DNA from: an uncultured Shewanella sp.
Lineage (GTDB): Bacteria > Pseudomonadota > Gammaproteobacteria > Enterobacterales > Shewanellaceae
NCBI GenBank assembly: GCA_947503555.1
Contig: CANNEE010000001.1
Coordinates: 248,001-312,000 of the forward strand
Length of the DNA stretch: 64,000 bases
Reading direction: 5' to 3'
In this document: positions 8,001-17,269 of the stretch, piece after piece
Numbering within the stretch: the first letter of the stretch is position 1
Layout: every line of letters begins with the position of its first letter
Translations under genes and position numbers: made by a program
Notes under the pieces: generated by a model
What the model was told of the DNA's origin: nothing
The model's input: only the letters and a program-made list of their open reading frames with translations
Databases searched by the model: none

Positions 8001-8858
8001 ATGACACAACATCATGATCCTTATGGTGATGCGGCTGAGCTTGCGGGATTAACGCTAGGTAAAGCCACAGAATATCAAGCCCAGTACGATGCAAGTTTAC
8101 TTCAAGGCGTACCAAGAAAGCTCAATCGAGATGCAATTAACCTCACTGGCGAGCTGCCATTTCACGGTTGTGATATTTGGACTGGCTATGAACTCTCTTG
8201 GCTCAATGCCAAAGGCAAGCCTATGGTTGCGATTGCAGACATTAGCTTAGATTTAAAGAGCGACAACCTTATTGAATCTAAGTCCTTTAAACTCTATCTC
8301 AATAGCTACAATCAAACTCGGTTTGATTCAGTTGCTCAGGTTGAACAAACCTTACAGCACGATTTGGCGCTCTGTGCGAAAGGCGAAGTGAGCGTAAAAA
8401 TCATCGAGCCTAAGCATTTTTCTACCCAACGAGTAGTAGAACTTCCAGGACAATGCATAGATGATTTAGATATAGAAGTCAGCGATTATGACTTTAAACC
8501 TGAATATCTAGTAGACAGTACCGACCCAAAGCAGATGGTGGCAGAAACCTTGACTTCTAACCTATTAAAGTCAAATTGCCTTATTACCTCTCAACCAGAT
8601 TGGGGCAGTGTAATGATCCGCTACCAAGGGCCAAAGATAGATAGAGAGAAGCTGCTAAGATACTTAATCTCCTTTAGACAGCATAATGAATTTCATGAGC
8701 AATGTGTTGAGCGTATCTTCATTGATCTAAAACGCTTTTGTCAGTGTGCTAAGTTAACCGTTTATGCAAGGTACACACGTCGTGGCGGTCTAGATATTAA
8801 TCCGTACCGCAGTGACTTTGAACAACCTCCTGAAAGCCAGAGATTGGCAAGACAGTAA
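8001..8858 (+). CDS. queF: NADPH-dependent 7-cyano-7-deazaguanine reductase QueF
   Basis: A 285-residue long-form QueF that reduces preQ0 to preQ1 in queuosine synthesis for tRNA. Visible motifs are the [17 protein letters not shown] core, the catalytic cysteine in [13 protein letters not shown], and the tail [10 protein letters not shown]...[14 protein letters not shown]. The start at 8001 ([10 protein letters not shown]) aligns with known QueF proteins; an upstream extension of the frame to 7863 runs across syd and is rejected. It is divergent from syd. Confidence 0.96.
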   Translation: MTQHHDPYGDAAELAGLTLGKATEYQAQYDASLLQGVPRKLNRDAINLTGELPFHGCDIWTGYELSWLNAKGKPMVAIADISLDLKSDNLIESKSFKLYLNSYNQTRFDSVAQVEQTLQHDLALCAKGEVSVKIIEPKHFSTQRVVELPGQCIDDLDIEVSDYDFKPEYLVDSTDPKQMVAETLTSNLLKSNCLITSQPDWGSVMIRYQGPKIDREKLLRYLISFRQHNEFHEQCVERIFIDLKRFCQCAKLTVYARYTRRGGLDINPYRSDFEQPPESQRLARQ

Positions 8859-8882
8859 GCTTGAGTGAATAAGTCATAAACA

Positions 8883-8913
8883 AAATACCCGCTATATAAG
8901 CGGGTATTTTTTT
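8883..8913 (+). terminator. Rho-independent terminator of queF
   Basis: AATACCCGCT and AGCGGGTATT form a 10-bp stem around a short loop, followed by seven T. Confidence 0.92.
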
Positions 8914-9167
8914 GCCCCATCATAATATTTTTATGGAACTAAAGTCATAGCTTTGAACTCTAAGGCAGCGTAATTACCAGACTCTTTATTAGAACGATTT
9001 AATTTATACCTATTTAGTAGTACCTCTTTTTAAATACAAGCTATTGATATGTTTCACATTTTTGACACATAAGTTTCTAGCCAAACTAAAACTTGCCTCA
9101 GATCACTTTTTCTCAACCACATCTAACCAACAATTGCGTAACACTGATGAGAACGAGGAAAAATATA

Positions 9168-10358
9168 ATGAAGATCCGTGTATTATCTTTAGCTGTACTT
9201 GCTGGTCTGGCATCAAGCGCAGCAAGCGCCGATCAATTAAAAAAGGGATTAATTGACGACGCAGAGATTAAACTGCAATTCCGTGCAAGATATGAGCAAG
9301 TCGAGCCACAAGTTGGTGACTCAATAGATCTAACGACAGTACGTACCCGCTTAACTTATAAAACAGGTGATATGGCAAACTTCTTCGCCTTAGCTGAAGT
9401 TGATGATGTACGTGAAATTGGTGATGCTGAACCAGGCATTGCTGATTATAAATATACTCAAATTAACCAATCTTACTTAGGTTATAAAGCACCAGCTAAC
9501 AACCTACTAAAATACGGCCGTCAACGTATCTTACTTGATAACCAAAGATTTGTCGGTGGTGTTGGCTTCCGTCAAAACGAACAAACCTATGATGCTTTCT
9601 CTATCACCAACACTGGGATGAAAGATCTGAAAGCTTTCTACGCCTATGTAAATAACGTTAACCGTATCTTTGCTGATGGCTCAGGTAAAGAAGATCACAA
9701 GAACGAAACTCACCTTTTGAATATTAACTATTCAGGTCTAGATTTCGCTAAGATCAGTGCTTACGCCTACTTAATTGATAATGTGAATGTTCCTTCATTC
9801 TCAACTGATACTTACGGTATCCGTGCTGCGGGTAAGCATAAGTATGACAAGCTAAGCGTTAACTATGAAGCTGAATTCGCAACCCAAAAAGAAGGTGGCG
9901 ATAACCCAGCAGACTATAGCGCAACTTACATGATGCTACGTGCAGGTATCGGCTATAACGGCATCAATGCTAAAATCGGTTACGAAGTACTAGGTTCTGA
10001 CGATGGCCAAGCAGGTTTTATCACCCCACTAGCCACACTACATGCCTTCAATGGTTGGACAGATAAGTTCCTATTTGGCGGTAAAGGTAACTGGAATAAC
10101 GGTATCAAAGACACCCACTTCATTCTATCGGGTAAAGTGAAGGGCATTAAGCTACTCGCTAAATTCCATGACTTTGAATCTGATTATGGCAACATCGACA
10201 TGGGTTCTGAGTGGGGCGTTGCGGCAACTTACCCATTTGCTAAGCACTACTCTGTTGGCGTGAAATACGCAAGCTTCAGCGCTGGTGACAATGTTGCAGG
10301 TCAAGCTTTCTCAAGCGACACAGATAAACTATGGATCACTGCTCAAGCTAAGTTCTAA
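9168..10358 (+). CDS. Outer-membrane beta-barrel channel (porin-like)
   Basis: A 396-residue protein with a signal peptide (MKIRVLSLAVLAGLASSAASA, cleaved after the ASA). The mature part alternates polar and hydrophobic residues as a beta-barrel does: LQFRARYEQVEP, YGRQRILLDNQRFVGGVGFRQNEQTYDAF. It ends in a C-terminal aromatic residue (LWITAQAKF), the outer-membrane insertion signal. The RQRI...D...F-GG-FRQ pattern resembles alginate-export/OprD-like channels, but the substrate is unknown. The ATG at 9168 has GAGGAA 8 bases upstream. It is transcribed alone and ends in its own terminator. Confidence 0.85.
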   Translation: MKIRVLSLAVLAGLASSAASADQLKKGLIDDAEIKLQFRARYEQVEPQVGDSIDLTTVRTRLTYKTGDMANFFALAEVDDVREIGDAEPGIADYKYTQINQSYLGYKAPANNLLKYGRQRILLDNQRFVGGVGFRQNEQTYDAFSITNTGMKDLKAFYAYVNNVNRIFADGSGKEDHKNETHLLNINYSGLDFAKISAYAYLIDNVNVPSFSTDTYGIRAAGKHKYDKLSVNYEAEFATQKEGGDNPADYSATYMMLRAGIGYNGINAKIGYEVLGSDDGQAGFITPLATLHAFNGWTDKFLFGGKGNWNNGIKDTHFILSGKVKGIKLLAKFHDFESDYGNIDMGSEWGVAATYPFAKHYSVGVKYASFSAGDNVAGQAFSSDTDKLWITAQAKF

Positions 10359-10382
10359 ATCCAGAGTTTATTGCTAGATCTA

Positions 10383-10411
10383 AAAAGGACAGCTAATGCT
10401 GTCCTTTTTTA
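10383..10411. terminator. Bidirectional terminator between porin and pfaE
   Basis: AAAAGGACAGC and GCTGTCCTTTT pair around TAAT, with T runs leaving the stem in both directions. It serves the convergent porin and pfaE genes. Confidence 0.9.
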
Positions 10412-10436
10412 TTATCTTAGCTTTAGCTGACACTTT

Positions 10437-11279
10437 CTATCGATTCAACGGTAAAGTGAGTAGCTCACTAATATCAAGCTTACACGCCAATAGGCGACAC
10501 TCTTTCTCTGAACTATTCATAGCAATCGCAAATCGATAACACTCATTCAATCGCCCAAGCGCAATACTCCATTGCCTACTCGGTGCATCACTACCTTGTT
10601 CTGTCACGAGGCGAATTCCTGTCATTAAATTTATCTCTTGATGCTCCTGCTCTTGTTGCAGTGATTTAAGCTCAAGTTGACTTTGTAACTGATGTTCAAA
10701 ATCGAAATAGAAAGATTGCAAACTTAAAGCAAGCCCTAATCCCTTTGCTTTAATGTAGGCTTCCTTTAATGCCCAAAGATCAAAAAAGCGCTGGCGTCTA
10801 TATCCCTCATCAAGTGCCATCAACTGAGTCACTTCATTGTCAGCAAAGTAATGGTTCAAAATAGGATAAATATCTGTTCTGCTTCTTTCACGCTCAATAT
10901 CCACCCCAAACTCCAAAGGGCTATTCGTCTCTGCAGCAATGCCAACTAATAAATAATCACCACTGTGGCTAATATTAAAGTCCAGCTTAGCTTGTCTCTG
11001 TAAAGCAGCAGTTAACCTAGGTTTCCCTTTATCTCCATACTCAAAACACCATTGATCAGGAGCGATGTGACTATGTTTTGATAATAGAAGCCGCAATATT
11101 CCTCGAACCAATAAAGCTTGATCACGCTGCTTAAGCATTTTGCGACGCCGAACCTTAGCAAGCTCATCTTGGGACAGTAACGCGGTTAACACTTCAGCTT
11201 CCGACTCTAACAAGCTATTGTTTATTGGACAAAAGTAAAGATATATAGGCTTAATCGTTACATCATTTATGTTCGTCAT
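10437..11279 (-). CDS. pfaE: 4'-phosphopantetheinyl transferase PfaE
   Basis: A 280-residue Sfp-type enzyme. The signatures are FNISHSGD (about residues 101-108), GVDIE (125-129, Mg-binding D and E) and WALKEAYIKAKG (169-180, the WxxKEA-x-x-K motif). Family and cluster knowledge: PfaE transfers phosphopantetheine from CoA to the tandem ACPs of PfaA and is needed for EPA production. It lies 6 kb from pfaA on the opposite strand, as in other Shewanella, so it is regulated separately. The frame extends one codon to a TTG at 11282; the ATG at 11279 is the likelier start. The Shine-Dalgarno sequence is weak. Confidence 0.93.
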   Translation of the reverse strand: MTNINDVTIKPIYLYFCPINNSLLESEAEVLTALLSQDELAKVRRRKMLKQRDQALLVRGILRLLLSKHSHIAPDQWCFEYGDKGKPRLTAALQRQAKLDFNISHSGDYLLVGIAAETNSPLEFGVDIERERSRTDIYPILNHYFADNEVTQLMALDEGYRRQRFFDLWALKEAYIKAKGLGLALSLQSFYFDFEHQLQSQLELKSLQQEQEHQEINLMTGIRLVTEQGSDAPSRQWSIALGRLNECYRFAIAMNSSEKECRLLACKLDISELLTLPLNR

Positions 11280-11402
11280 CAAATAGGCCTATTAATTGTC
11301 TGAAAATAAAGCGCATTATCTCTTTAAACTCACATAGTAAAGGAGTAAGTTTAACCTATAAACAGAATGTAACCGACTTGTTTATATGCCATGGGGTAAA
11401 GG

Positions 11403-12926
11403 ATGACACACCAAGGACAAAATCAAACGGGCAAGCCTACTCATAATGAGTCACACTCTCAAGCTAATGCAGCAGGGCAATCACCTAAGCCCAGTAAAAT
11501 TAAATACTGGCTAAGTCTACTTTCTGGCCCCGCCTTTCTCATCTTTACCTTATTGAGCAGCTCCCCAGATGGTATGTCACAATCTGCCTGGTATATGGTA
11601 GGTGTCGCATTAATGATGGCTAGTTGGTGGATATTTGAAGTTGTTCCTATACCTGTGACTTCTCTATTGCCGATTATCTTACTACCAATACTGGGCATAA
11701 CAAGTATCAAGGAGGTTACCGCTCCATACGCCCATCCTATTATCTATCTATTCTTTGGTGGCTTCATGCTGGGCATGGCAATGGAACGCTGGAATCTGCA
11801 TCAGCGTATCGCCCTGCATATTATGATTCGCACAGGAACAAGACCTGCAAGGCAGATAGCAGGCTTTATGATTGCCACTGCATTTCTTAGTATGTGGGTA
11901 TCTAATACTGCCACTAGTGTCATGATGTTACCTATAGGTCTATCGGTTGCAGCAATAATGGGAAGCGAGCAACAAGATAATAGCTCCTATAGCAAAGCGC
12001 TGCTGCTAGCCATAGCGTATAGCGCAAGCATAGGCGGCCTTGCCACCTTAATCGGCACTCCGCCCAACGCCCTGCTCGCGGCATTTTTGTCTGAAACCTA
12101 CCAAGTCGATATTGGCTTTGCCCAATGGATGCTAATAGGTCTACCCATTAGTCTACTGATGCTTCTAGCCTGTTGGTTATGGCTGACTAAGTTTGGGTTC
12201 AAATTAGAAGACAGTGAAAATCAAGCTATCGAAGTCATACTGCAAAAAAAACTACAAGACCTTGGCAATATGGCAAGAGGAGAGAAAATTGTGCTAACAA
12301 TATTTGTCCTCACGGCACTAGCTTGGATGTGTAGACCTCTGCTTCAAGCATCGATTCCAGGGCTTTCCGATCCTATGATAGCCATAGTGGCAGCAGTCAG
12401 TTTATTTATCATTCCAGTCAAACAGGTCGACGGAAAAACGCATTTTGTAATGACTTGGGATAAATCGAAAGACATTCCTTGGGGCGTCTTTATTCTCTTC
12501 GGTGGCGGTCTAGCGCTAGCTGCTCAGATTAAAGCGACGGGCCTAGCGGATTGGGTAGCCAATGCCATGATGGCGGTGGCCGGCCTACCAGCATTACTGG
12601 TTGTTGTAATAGTGGTCGCAGTTATTGTATTTCTCACCGAACTCACCAGTAATACCGCCACAGCAGCAGGCTTTCTTCCGCTGCTTGGTGCGCTAGCTGT
12701 CTCATTAGGTATTGACCCAGTGCTACTTGCAGCTCCTGCTGCAATGGCGGCAAGCTGCGCATTTATGATGCCGGTTGCGACACCACCAAACGCCATTATA
12801 TTTGGTGCAGGAAAACTAGAAATCAAGGACATGATACGAGCAGGCTTTGTACTTAACTTATTTGGTATTATGGTCGTTTCCTTCTTGGGCTATTACCTCG
12901 TAGCCTTACTGCTAATCAACCCATAG
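11403..12926 (+). CDS. DASS/SLC13 family sodium:carboxylate symporter
   Basis: A 507-residue inner-membrane protein with a hydrophilic N-terminal tail (about 35 residues) and about 11-12 hydrophobic segments. Both halves carry the family SNT motif (WVSNTATSVMMLP, LTSNTATAAGFLP), and IGTPPNA and VATPPNA form the paired substrate/Na+ sites. Family knowledge: such carriers import di- or tricarboxylates, rarely sulfate; the substrate is not predictable here. It is divergent from pfaE. A link to supplying carbon for fatty acid synthesis is only a guess from location. Confidence 0.9.
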   Translation: MTHQGQNQTGKPTHNESHSQANAAGQSPKPSKIKYWLSLLSGPAFLIFTLLSSSPDGMSQSAWYMVGVALMMASWWIFEVVPIPVTSLLPIILLPILGITSIKEVTAPYAHPIIYLFFGGFMLGMAMERWNLHQRIALHIMIRTGTRPARQIAGFMIATAFLSMWVSNTATSVMMLPIGLSVAAIMGSEQQDNSSYSKALLLAIAYSASIGGLATLIGTPPNALLAAFLSETYQVDIGFAQWMLIGLPISLLMLLACWLWLTKFGFKLEDSENQAIEVILQKKLQDLGNMARGEKIVLTIFVLTALAWMCRPLLQASIPGLSDPMIAIVAAVSLFIIPVKQVDGKTHFVMTWDKSKDIPWGVFILFGGGLALAAQIKATGLADWVANAMMAVAGLPALLVVVIVVAVIVFLTELTSNTATAAGFLPLLGALAVSLGIDPVLLAAPAAMAASCAFMMPVATPPNAIIFGAGKLEIKDMIRAGFVLNLFGIMVVSFLGYYLVALLLINP

Positions 12927-13100
12927 CATCACCGTCATATGGCGACAAAGGGATTCTTTACTGCCAGTCATTAGTTAAGCAAACCCTTAATTACCATTTG
13001 ACTCTCTTCCCTATCAAGCGTACAACTATTAGCCTATGCCGCTGCTAATCTTAACTGAGACAAATGCTAGCCGATGAAATAGGAGCTATCTATCATTCTG

Positions 13101-13877
13101 ATGTCATCTATGGCGAATTACCGCAATAAAAAGCTGTTTCTTCGCTTCTCATTGACTATTTTATTCTGCCTATCCAGTGTCTCATCCTTGGCTAGCCCCA
13201 TGCGTATTGCCTATGCTGAATATCCTCCCTATAGCTACTTTGATGGCGAAGCAAAGGGAATCGAGATAGAGGTACTGAATAGAGTACTCAATCAGCAGAT
13301 GGGAATTGAACTACACCATGAGATCTTACCTTGGAAAAGAGCGCAGTCCAGTGTTGAAAAAGGCCTGTTCGATGCATTTGTTTCCGTCCCTACACCCACA
13401 AGAGCCGAGTATGCCCTATATAGCAAGCTAGCTGTAACCTATTGGCAAGCATCTCTTTTTGTCCGCAACAACAGCCCTCTTCTTAACAATCGGCTCACTA
13501 TCTCTCCCCAAATACTTGTTGAACACCCCAAGCTACAACTTGGCGCGCTCAGGGGAAATGGCTGGGTCGAAGAGCACCTAAAAGCCGCCAATATTGAATA
13601 TGCATCATCGATGCAATCCCTTATCAACATGCTGATTAAAGGCAGAATCGATGCCATTCCCGATAGTCGATTCACCATGGGGCACTACTTAAAACAATTT
13701 CAGTATAAAGGGCAAATACAGGAACTACCTTTTAACGAAGCTAAAATTCCCATGTTCCTGCATATAAGTAAAAAATCTCCTTATACCCAAGTATTAAAAG
13801 AGTTTGATATTGAACTTAAAAAGCTGATGGACTCAGGAGAGCTAGAAAAGATTTATCAAAAATATCGTCTGCAATAA
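13101..13877 (+). CDS. Periplasmic solute-binding protein, SBP_bac_3 family
   Basis: A 258-residue exported protein. An N-terminal signal peptide (FLRFSLTILFCLSSVSSLAS) is followed by a type-II periplasmic binding fold: MRIAYAEYPPYSYFDGEAKGIEIEVLNRVL and, in lobe two, GALRGNGWVEEHL and DAIPDSRFTMGHYL. No permease or ATPase gene is adjacent, so it may be an orphan binding protein or a sensor-type protein. The ligand is unknown; the arginine-type amino-acid signature is incomplete. The start could also be the ATG three codons in. Confidence 0.83.
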   Translation: MSSMANYRNKKLFLRFSLTILFCLSSVSSLASPMRIAYAEYPPYSYFDGEAKGIEIEVLNRVLNQQMGIELHHEILPWKRAQSSVEKGLFDAFVSVPTPTRAEYALYSKLAVTYWQASLFVRNNSPLLNNRLTISPQILVEHPKLQLGALRGNGWVEEHLKAANIEYASSMQSLINMLIKGRIDAIPDSRFTMGHYLKQFQYKGQIQELPFNEAKIPMFLHISKKSPYTQVLKEFDIELKKLMDSGELEKIYQKYRLQ

Positions 13878-13925
13878 CAAATAATCTAAACCAAAATTGA
13901 CCATCAAGCATCATATAGGCGATGC

Positions 13926-13958
13926 AAAAAAGCCAGTACCTCGACAGGTACTGGCTTT
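13926..13958. terminator. Terminator between binding-protein gene and EF-G-like gene
   Basis: AGCCAGTACCT and AGGTACTGGCT form a perfect 11-bp stem (13931-13941, 13946-13956). The minus strand continues into six T, so it mainly ends the EF-G-like gene. The plus strand gives TTTGT. Confidence 0.9.
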
Positions 13959-13992
13959 GTCTATGTCGCACTAATAGCAAACTACCTCACGC

Positions 13993-16029
13993 TTACTCCT
14001 TGTCAGCCAATAACTGCTTTTGCGCAATGAGTGGCATCACATCATAGCGAGCAAAAGCCATACTAAATTGCCCAGCTCCGCCAGTCATTGACTTAAGGCG
14101 AGTCGCATAGTCATCGACCATGGCAAGAGGCGCTTCGGCTTCCACTTCCACCTTAAGCTCACCTTGAGCCGTGGTGCCACAAACCATGCCTCGGCTACCA
14201 CTGATATCACCAGTAATATCACCAACATGCTCTTGAGCGACGCTAATTTGCATCTGCACGATTGGCTCTAACACCACAGGGCTTGCTTGAGCACAGGCTT
14301 CCATAAAGGCTTTCTTGCCCGCGGTAACAAAAGCGATCTCTTTAGAGTCAACGCTGTGGTGCTTACCGTCTAACAATGTCACCTTAATATCCTGCATGGG
14401 ATAGCCACCGAGGCCTCCTTCGAGCAGGGCTTCACGCACCCCTTTCTCTACAGCTGGAATAAATTGAGTCGGTACTGAGCCGCCAACCACTTTAGAGACG
14501 AACTCAAAACCTTTGCCTCGCTCTAACGCTTCTACTGTTAACTCAACCTCACCAAACTGACCCGCACCACCGGATTGCTTCTTATGACGATAGCGAGCCG
14601 TTGCACTGCCAGTGATGGTTTCACGATAAGCGACAGCAGGCTTATCTGTATCGACATTAACATTAAACACATCTTGAGCTTTTTCTAACGCGATTTGCAG
14701 ATGTAGATCCCCTAAGCCTTGTAATACTGTCTGTCCTTCGGCTTCATTACGTGCGATATGCAAACTTGGATCTTCAGCTACCAACTTATGCAATACTTCA
14801 GCAATCTTTTGCTCATCACCACGGCGTTTCGCCGATACTGCCAAGCCAAAGATAGGTTGAGGTAATTTAAGCTCTGGAAGATGGTACTCATCCTCATCAT
14901 GGCTATCATGAATAACAGCGCCCACTTCAAGCTCATCAATTTTAGCTAGCGCGCAGATATCTCCAGGAATCGCGGTATTGACTTCAATATGCTGATCCCC
15001 TTGCAACTTAAGCAAGTGAGTCACCTTAAAAGGTTTACGGCCTTCACCCACAAACAGCTTCATGCCATTTTGCAACTTACCTTGGTAGAGACGAAATACT
15101 CCCATACGACCAAAGAAAGGATCGATCGCCACCCTAAAGACATGGGCAAGCACATGGTCGTCTATATTTTGCGACACATCCACAGGCACGGCGTCATCGC
15201 CATAGCCCTTGATAAACTGAGGAGGATTGGCTTCCAATGGCGATGGCATCAGCTTGGTCATGATCTCAAGCATAGAGGTGATACCAATGTCTTTTTCGGC
15301 ACTGGTAAAGCACACAGGAACCAGATGGCCCATGCGTAGTGCTGTCTCTAATGGTTCATGCAGCTGCTCAGGCGTTAACGACTCCCCTTGCTCAAGATAG
15401 ATTTCCATCAAGGCTTCATCTTCTTCCAGAACCGTATCCACCAACTGCTCTCTAGCACTGGCAGGATCATGGAATAGCGTAGCTGCACCTTCTTCACAAT
15501 GGAGATAGCAATCGACGACATCATCGGCATCGGGCGTAGGTAGGTTCACAGGCAAACAGCGAGGACCAAAGCGGTTTTGAATCGCATCGAGCAAACCGGG
15601 TAACTTATCTTCATTACCATCGATATGATTCACCGCAATCAGTACCACTTTGCCTTGAGCACGCGCCGCTTCAAAGGCTCTTTGGGTCACACTCTCGATT
15701 CCCATCTCAGCGTGGATCACCAAGACAATCGACTCCACTCCAGAAAGCGGCAACAAAGCGCGGCCAAAGAAATCTGGCAGTCCGGGAGTGTCTATTAAAT
15801 TAATATGGTGATTGTCGAAATCGAGATTAAGGAAGGATGGTTCTAAACTGTGGTGATGGGCTTTCTCTTGAGCAGTGAAATCAGCATGATTTGTACCCTT
15901 GTCCACCCTGCCTCGGTTAGGAATTGCCTTAGCACTAAAGAGTAGTGCCTCTTGCAGAGACGATTTTCCTGAACCTGTATGTCCTAGCACAGCAAAATTA
16001 CGGATCTGCTCTGTTTGATACCCAGCCAT
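13993..16029 (-). CDS. Elongation factor G-like GTPase
   Basis: A 678-residue translational-GTPase relative with the EF-G domain order. The G domain has the P-loop GHTGSGKS near residue 17, DTPG and NHID. Domain II follows (VFRVAIDPFFGRMGVFRLYQG), then domains III-V (AVEKGVREALLEGGLGGYP; GAGQFSMAFARYD). It differs from canonical EF-G: the switch-I RGITI motif is replaced by an AHHHSLEPS stretch, and the G4 NKxD is NHID. It is therefore a paralogue and not the main fusA product; its ribosomal role is unknown. The ATG at 16029 has AAGGAGG upstream, so a longer reading to 16053 is unlikely. Confidence 0.88.
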   Translation of the reverse strand: MAGYQTEQIRNFAVLGHTGSGKSSLQEALLFSAKAIPNRGRVDKGTNHADFTAQEKAHHHSLEPSFLNLDFDNHHINLIDTPGLPDFFGRALLPLSGVESIVLVIHAEMGIESVTQRAFEAARAQGKVVLIAVNHIDGNEDKLPGLLDAIQNRFGPRCLPVNLPTPDADDVVDCYLHCEEGAATLFHDPASAREQLVDTVLEEDEALMEIYLEQGESLTPEQLHEPLETALRMGHLVPVCFTSAEKDIGITSMLEIMTKLMPSPLEANPPQFIKGYGDDAVPVDVSQNIDDHVLAHVFRVAIDPFFGRMGVFRLYQGKLQNGMKLFVGEGRKPFKVTHLLKLQGDQHIEVNTAIPGDICALAKIDELEVGAVIHDSHDEDEYHLPELKLPQPIFGLAVSAKRRGDEQKIAEVLHKLVAEDPSLHIARNEAEGQTVLQGLGDLHLQIALEKAQDVFNVNVDTDKPAVAYRETITGSATARYRHKKQSGGAGQFGEVELTVEALERGKGFEFVSKVVGGSVPTQFIPAVEKGVREALLEGGLGGYPMQDIKVTLLDGKHHSVDSKEIAFVTAGKKAFMEACAQASPVVLEPIVQMQISVAQEHVGDITGDISGSRGMVCGTTAQGELKVEVEAEAPLAMVDDYATRLKSMTGGAGQFSMAFARYDVMPLIAQKQLLADKE

Positions 16030-16426
16030 ATGGCCTCCTTGTGTCACTTCCAATACATATATAAATATTGCTTAGAAAACATCGAGTATGGCAGCCAGTA
16101 TAGTCCCCTAAACCGAGATAAAATTCGACTTGGTTCACAGTTTGACTCTCCATGTGTGCCAGTTATCACAGCTTAATTTTCAGCCGATATCTGCATCCTA
16201 CTTTTATGAAAAAAATATTTATTTAGTTTCGGGTGATTGTATTGCCACAAAGCCTCAGGTAACCTGCTTAGCCATTGTGCTCAAATAGCGCCAAAAATCG
16301 GTAAAACCTTATATATTTTAGGTGTTTTACTCTAATGCAGTTTTAACGAAAAAATGAAGTCCCAAGGGATTATTCCCAAAGGAAATACAAGTTAACGGGT
16401 ATCGATACAAGGGCTTGTCCTAGGCT
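16030..16426. other. Divergent control region of the EF-G-like gene and pfaR
   Basis: About 400 bases without a gene. On the minus strand TATACT (16097-16102) could be the -10 of the EF-G-like gene. Toward pfaR there is an A+T-rich dyad GTAAAAC...GTTTTAC (16301-16307 and 16324-16330) and a small palindrome CAGGTAACCTG at about 16256-16266. No consensus sigma-70 promoter for pfaR stands out. Confidence 0.5.
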
Positions 16427-17269
16427 ATGGCAAAGACTGACAATACAGGTAAACAAAGCAAAACAAACTCACCTAAAAAAGGGCCAAGGCATCGCAATGC
16501 CACCACGACCCCTGAGATGCGTGAGTTTATTCAACACTCCAGCATGCCTGTCAGTCAACTGGCCAAAATTCTCAATATTAGCGAAGCCACAGTGCGTAAA
16601 TGGCGCAAGCGAGACACCACAGCGAATACTCCAAATACGCCCCATAAGCTCAATACCACACTGACACCTATGGAAGAGTATGTCGTCGTTGGGCTGCGTT
16701 ATCAGTTAAAAATGCCCCTCGATAGACTACTTAAAGCGACACAGACCTTTATCAATCCCAATGTGTCACGCTCTGGTCTTGCTCGCTGCTTAAAGCGCTA
16801 TGGCGTTTCAAGAGTCAGTGAAATCGAAAGCCCCTACTTTCCAGAGAAATACTTTAATCAGCTTCCCATAGCCCAGGATAACCAACTTAAAGCCTACACG
16901 GTTAACCCTGAAACCTTAGCCAAAACCTTAGCCCTACCCAGTGAAGATGGTGATACCGTAGTACAAGTAGTTTCTGTCACCATACCGCCACAGTTATCTG
17001 ATGAGAAACCACACTCGGTACTACTGGGCATAGATACTAAAAGCGATTGGCTCTATTTAGATATTTACCAAGATTCAAATACTCAAGCCACAAACAGATA
17101 TATCGCCTATGTGCTCAAACATGGGCCGTTTCACCTACGTAAGCTACTCGTACGTAACTACCACAGCTTTTTACAACGCTTTCCCGGCGCAGTACCTCAT
17201 AGCCAAAGTGAAAGCCTTGAAACAAACAACCGAATGTCAGACAAACTGACACCCAGCGGAGACTCATAA
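16427..17269 (+). CDS. pfaR: PfaR, transposase-derived regulator of the PUFA synthase operon
   Basis: A 280-residue protein beginning with a basic tail and a helix-turn-helix (MPVSQLAKILNISEATVRKW, about residues 45-62). A second helical DNA-binding part follows, with INPNVSRSGLARCLKRYGV (about 120-138), and then a degenerate integrase-like core (LLGIDTKSDWLYLDIY). This layout matches IS481-family transposases; the first catalytic aspartate position is serine here (VVSVTIPPQ), so transposition activity should be lost. The role as activator of pfa genes is cluster knowledge. Its stop overlaps the pfaA start (TAATG), so it is co-transcribed with pfaA or the pfaA promoter lies inside it. Confidence 0.88.
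   Translation: MAKTDNTGKQSKTNSPKKGPRHRNATTTPEMREFIQHSSMPVSQLAKILNISEATVRKWRKRDTTANTPNTPHKLNTTLTPMEEYVVVGLRYQLKMPLDRLLKATQTFINPNVSRSGLARCLKRYGVSRVSEIESPYFPEKYFNQLPIAQDNQLKAYTVNPETLAKTLALPSEDGDTVVQVVSVTIPPQLSDEKPHSVLLGIDTKSDWLYLDIYQDSNTQATNRYIAYVLKHGPFHLRKLLVRNYHSFLQRFPGAVPHSQSESLETNNRMSDKLTPSGDS

Noticed and set aside
9044-9256. A 70-codon frame across the porin start
   Set aside because: It overlaps the porin signal peptide in another frame and lacks a ribosome site.
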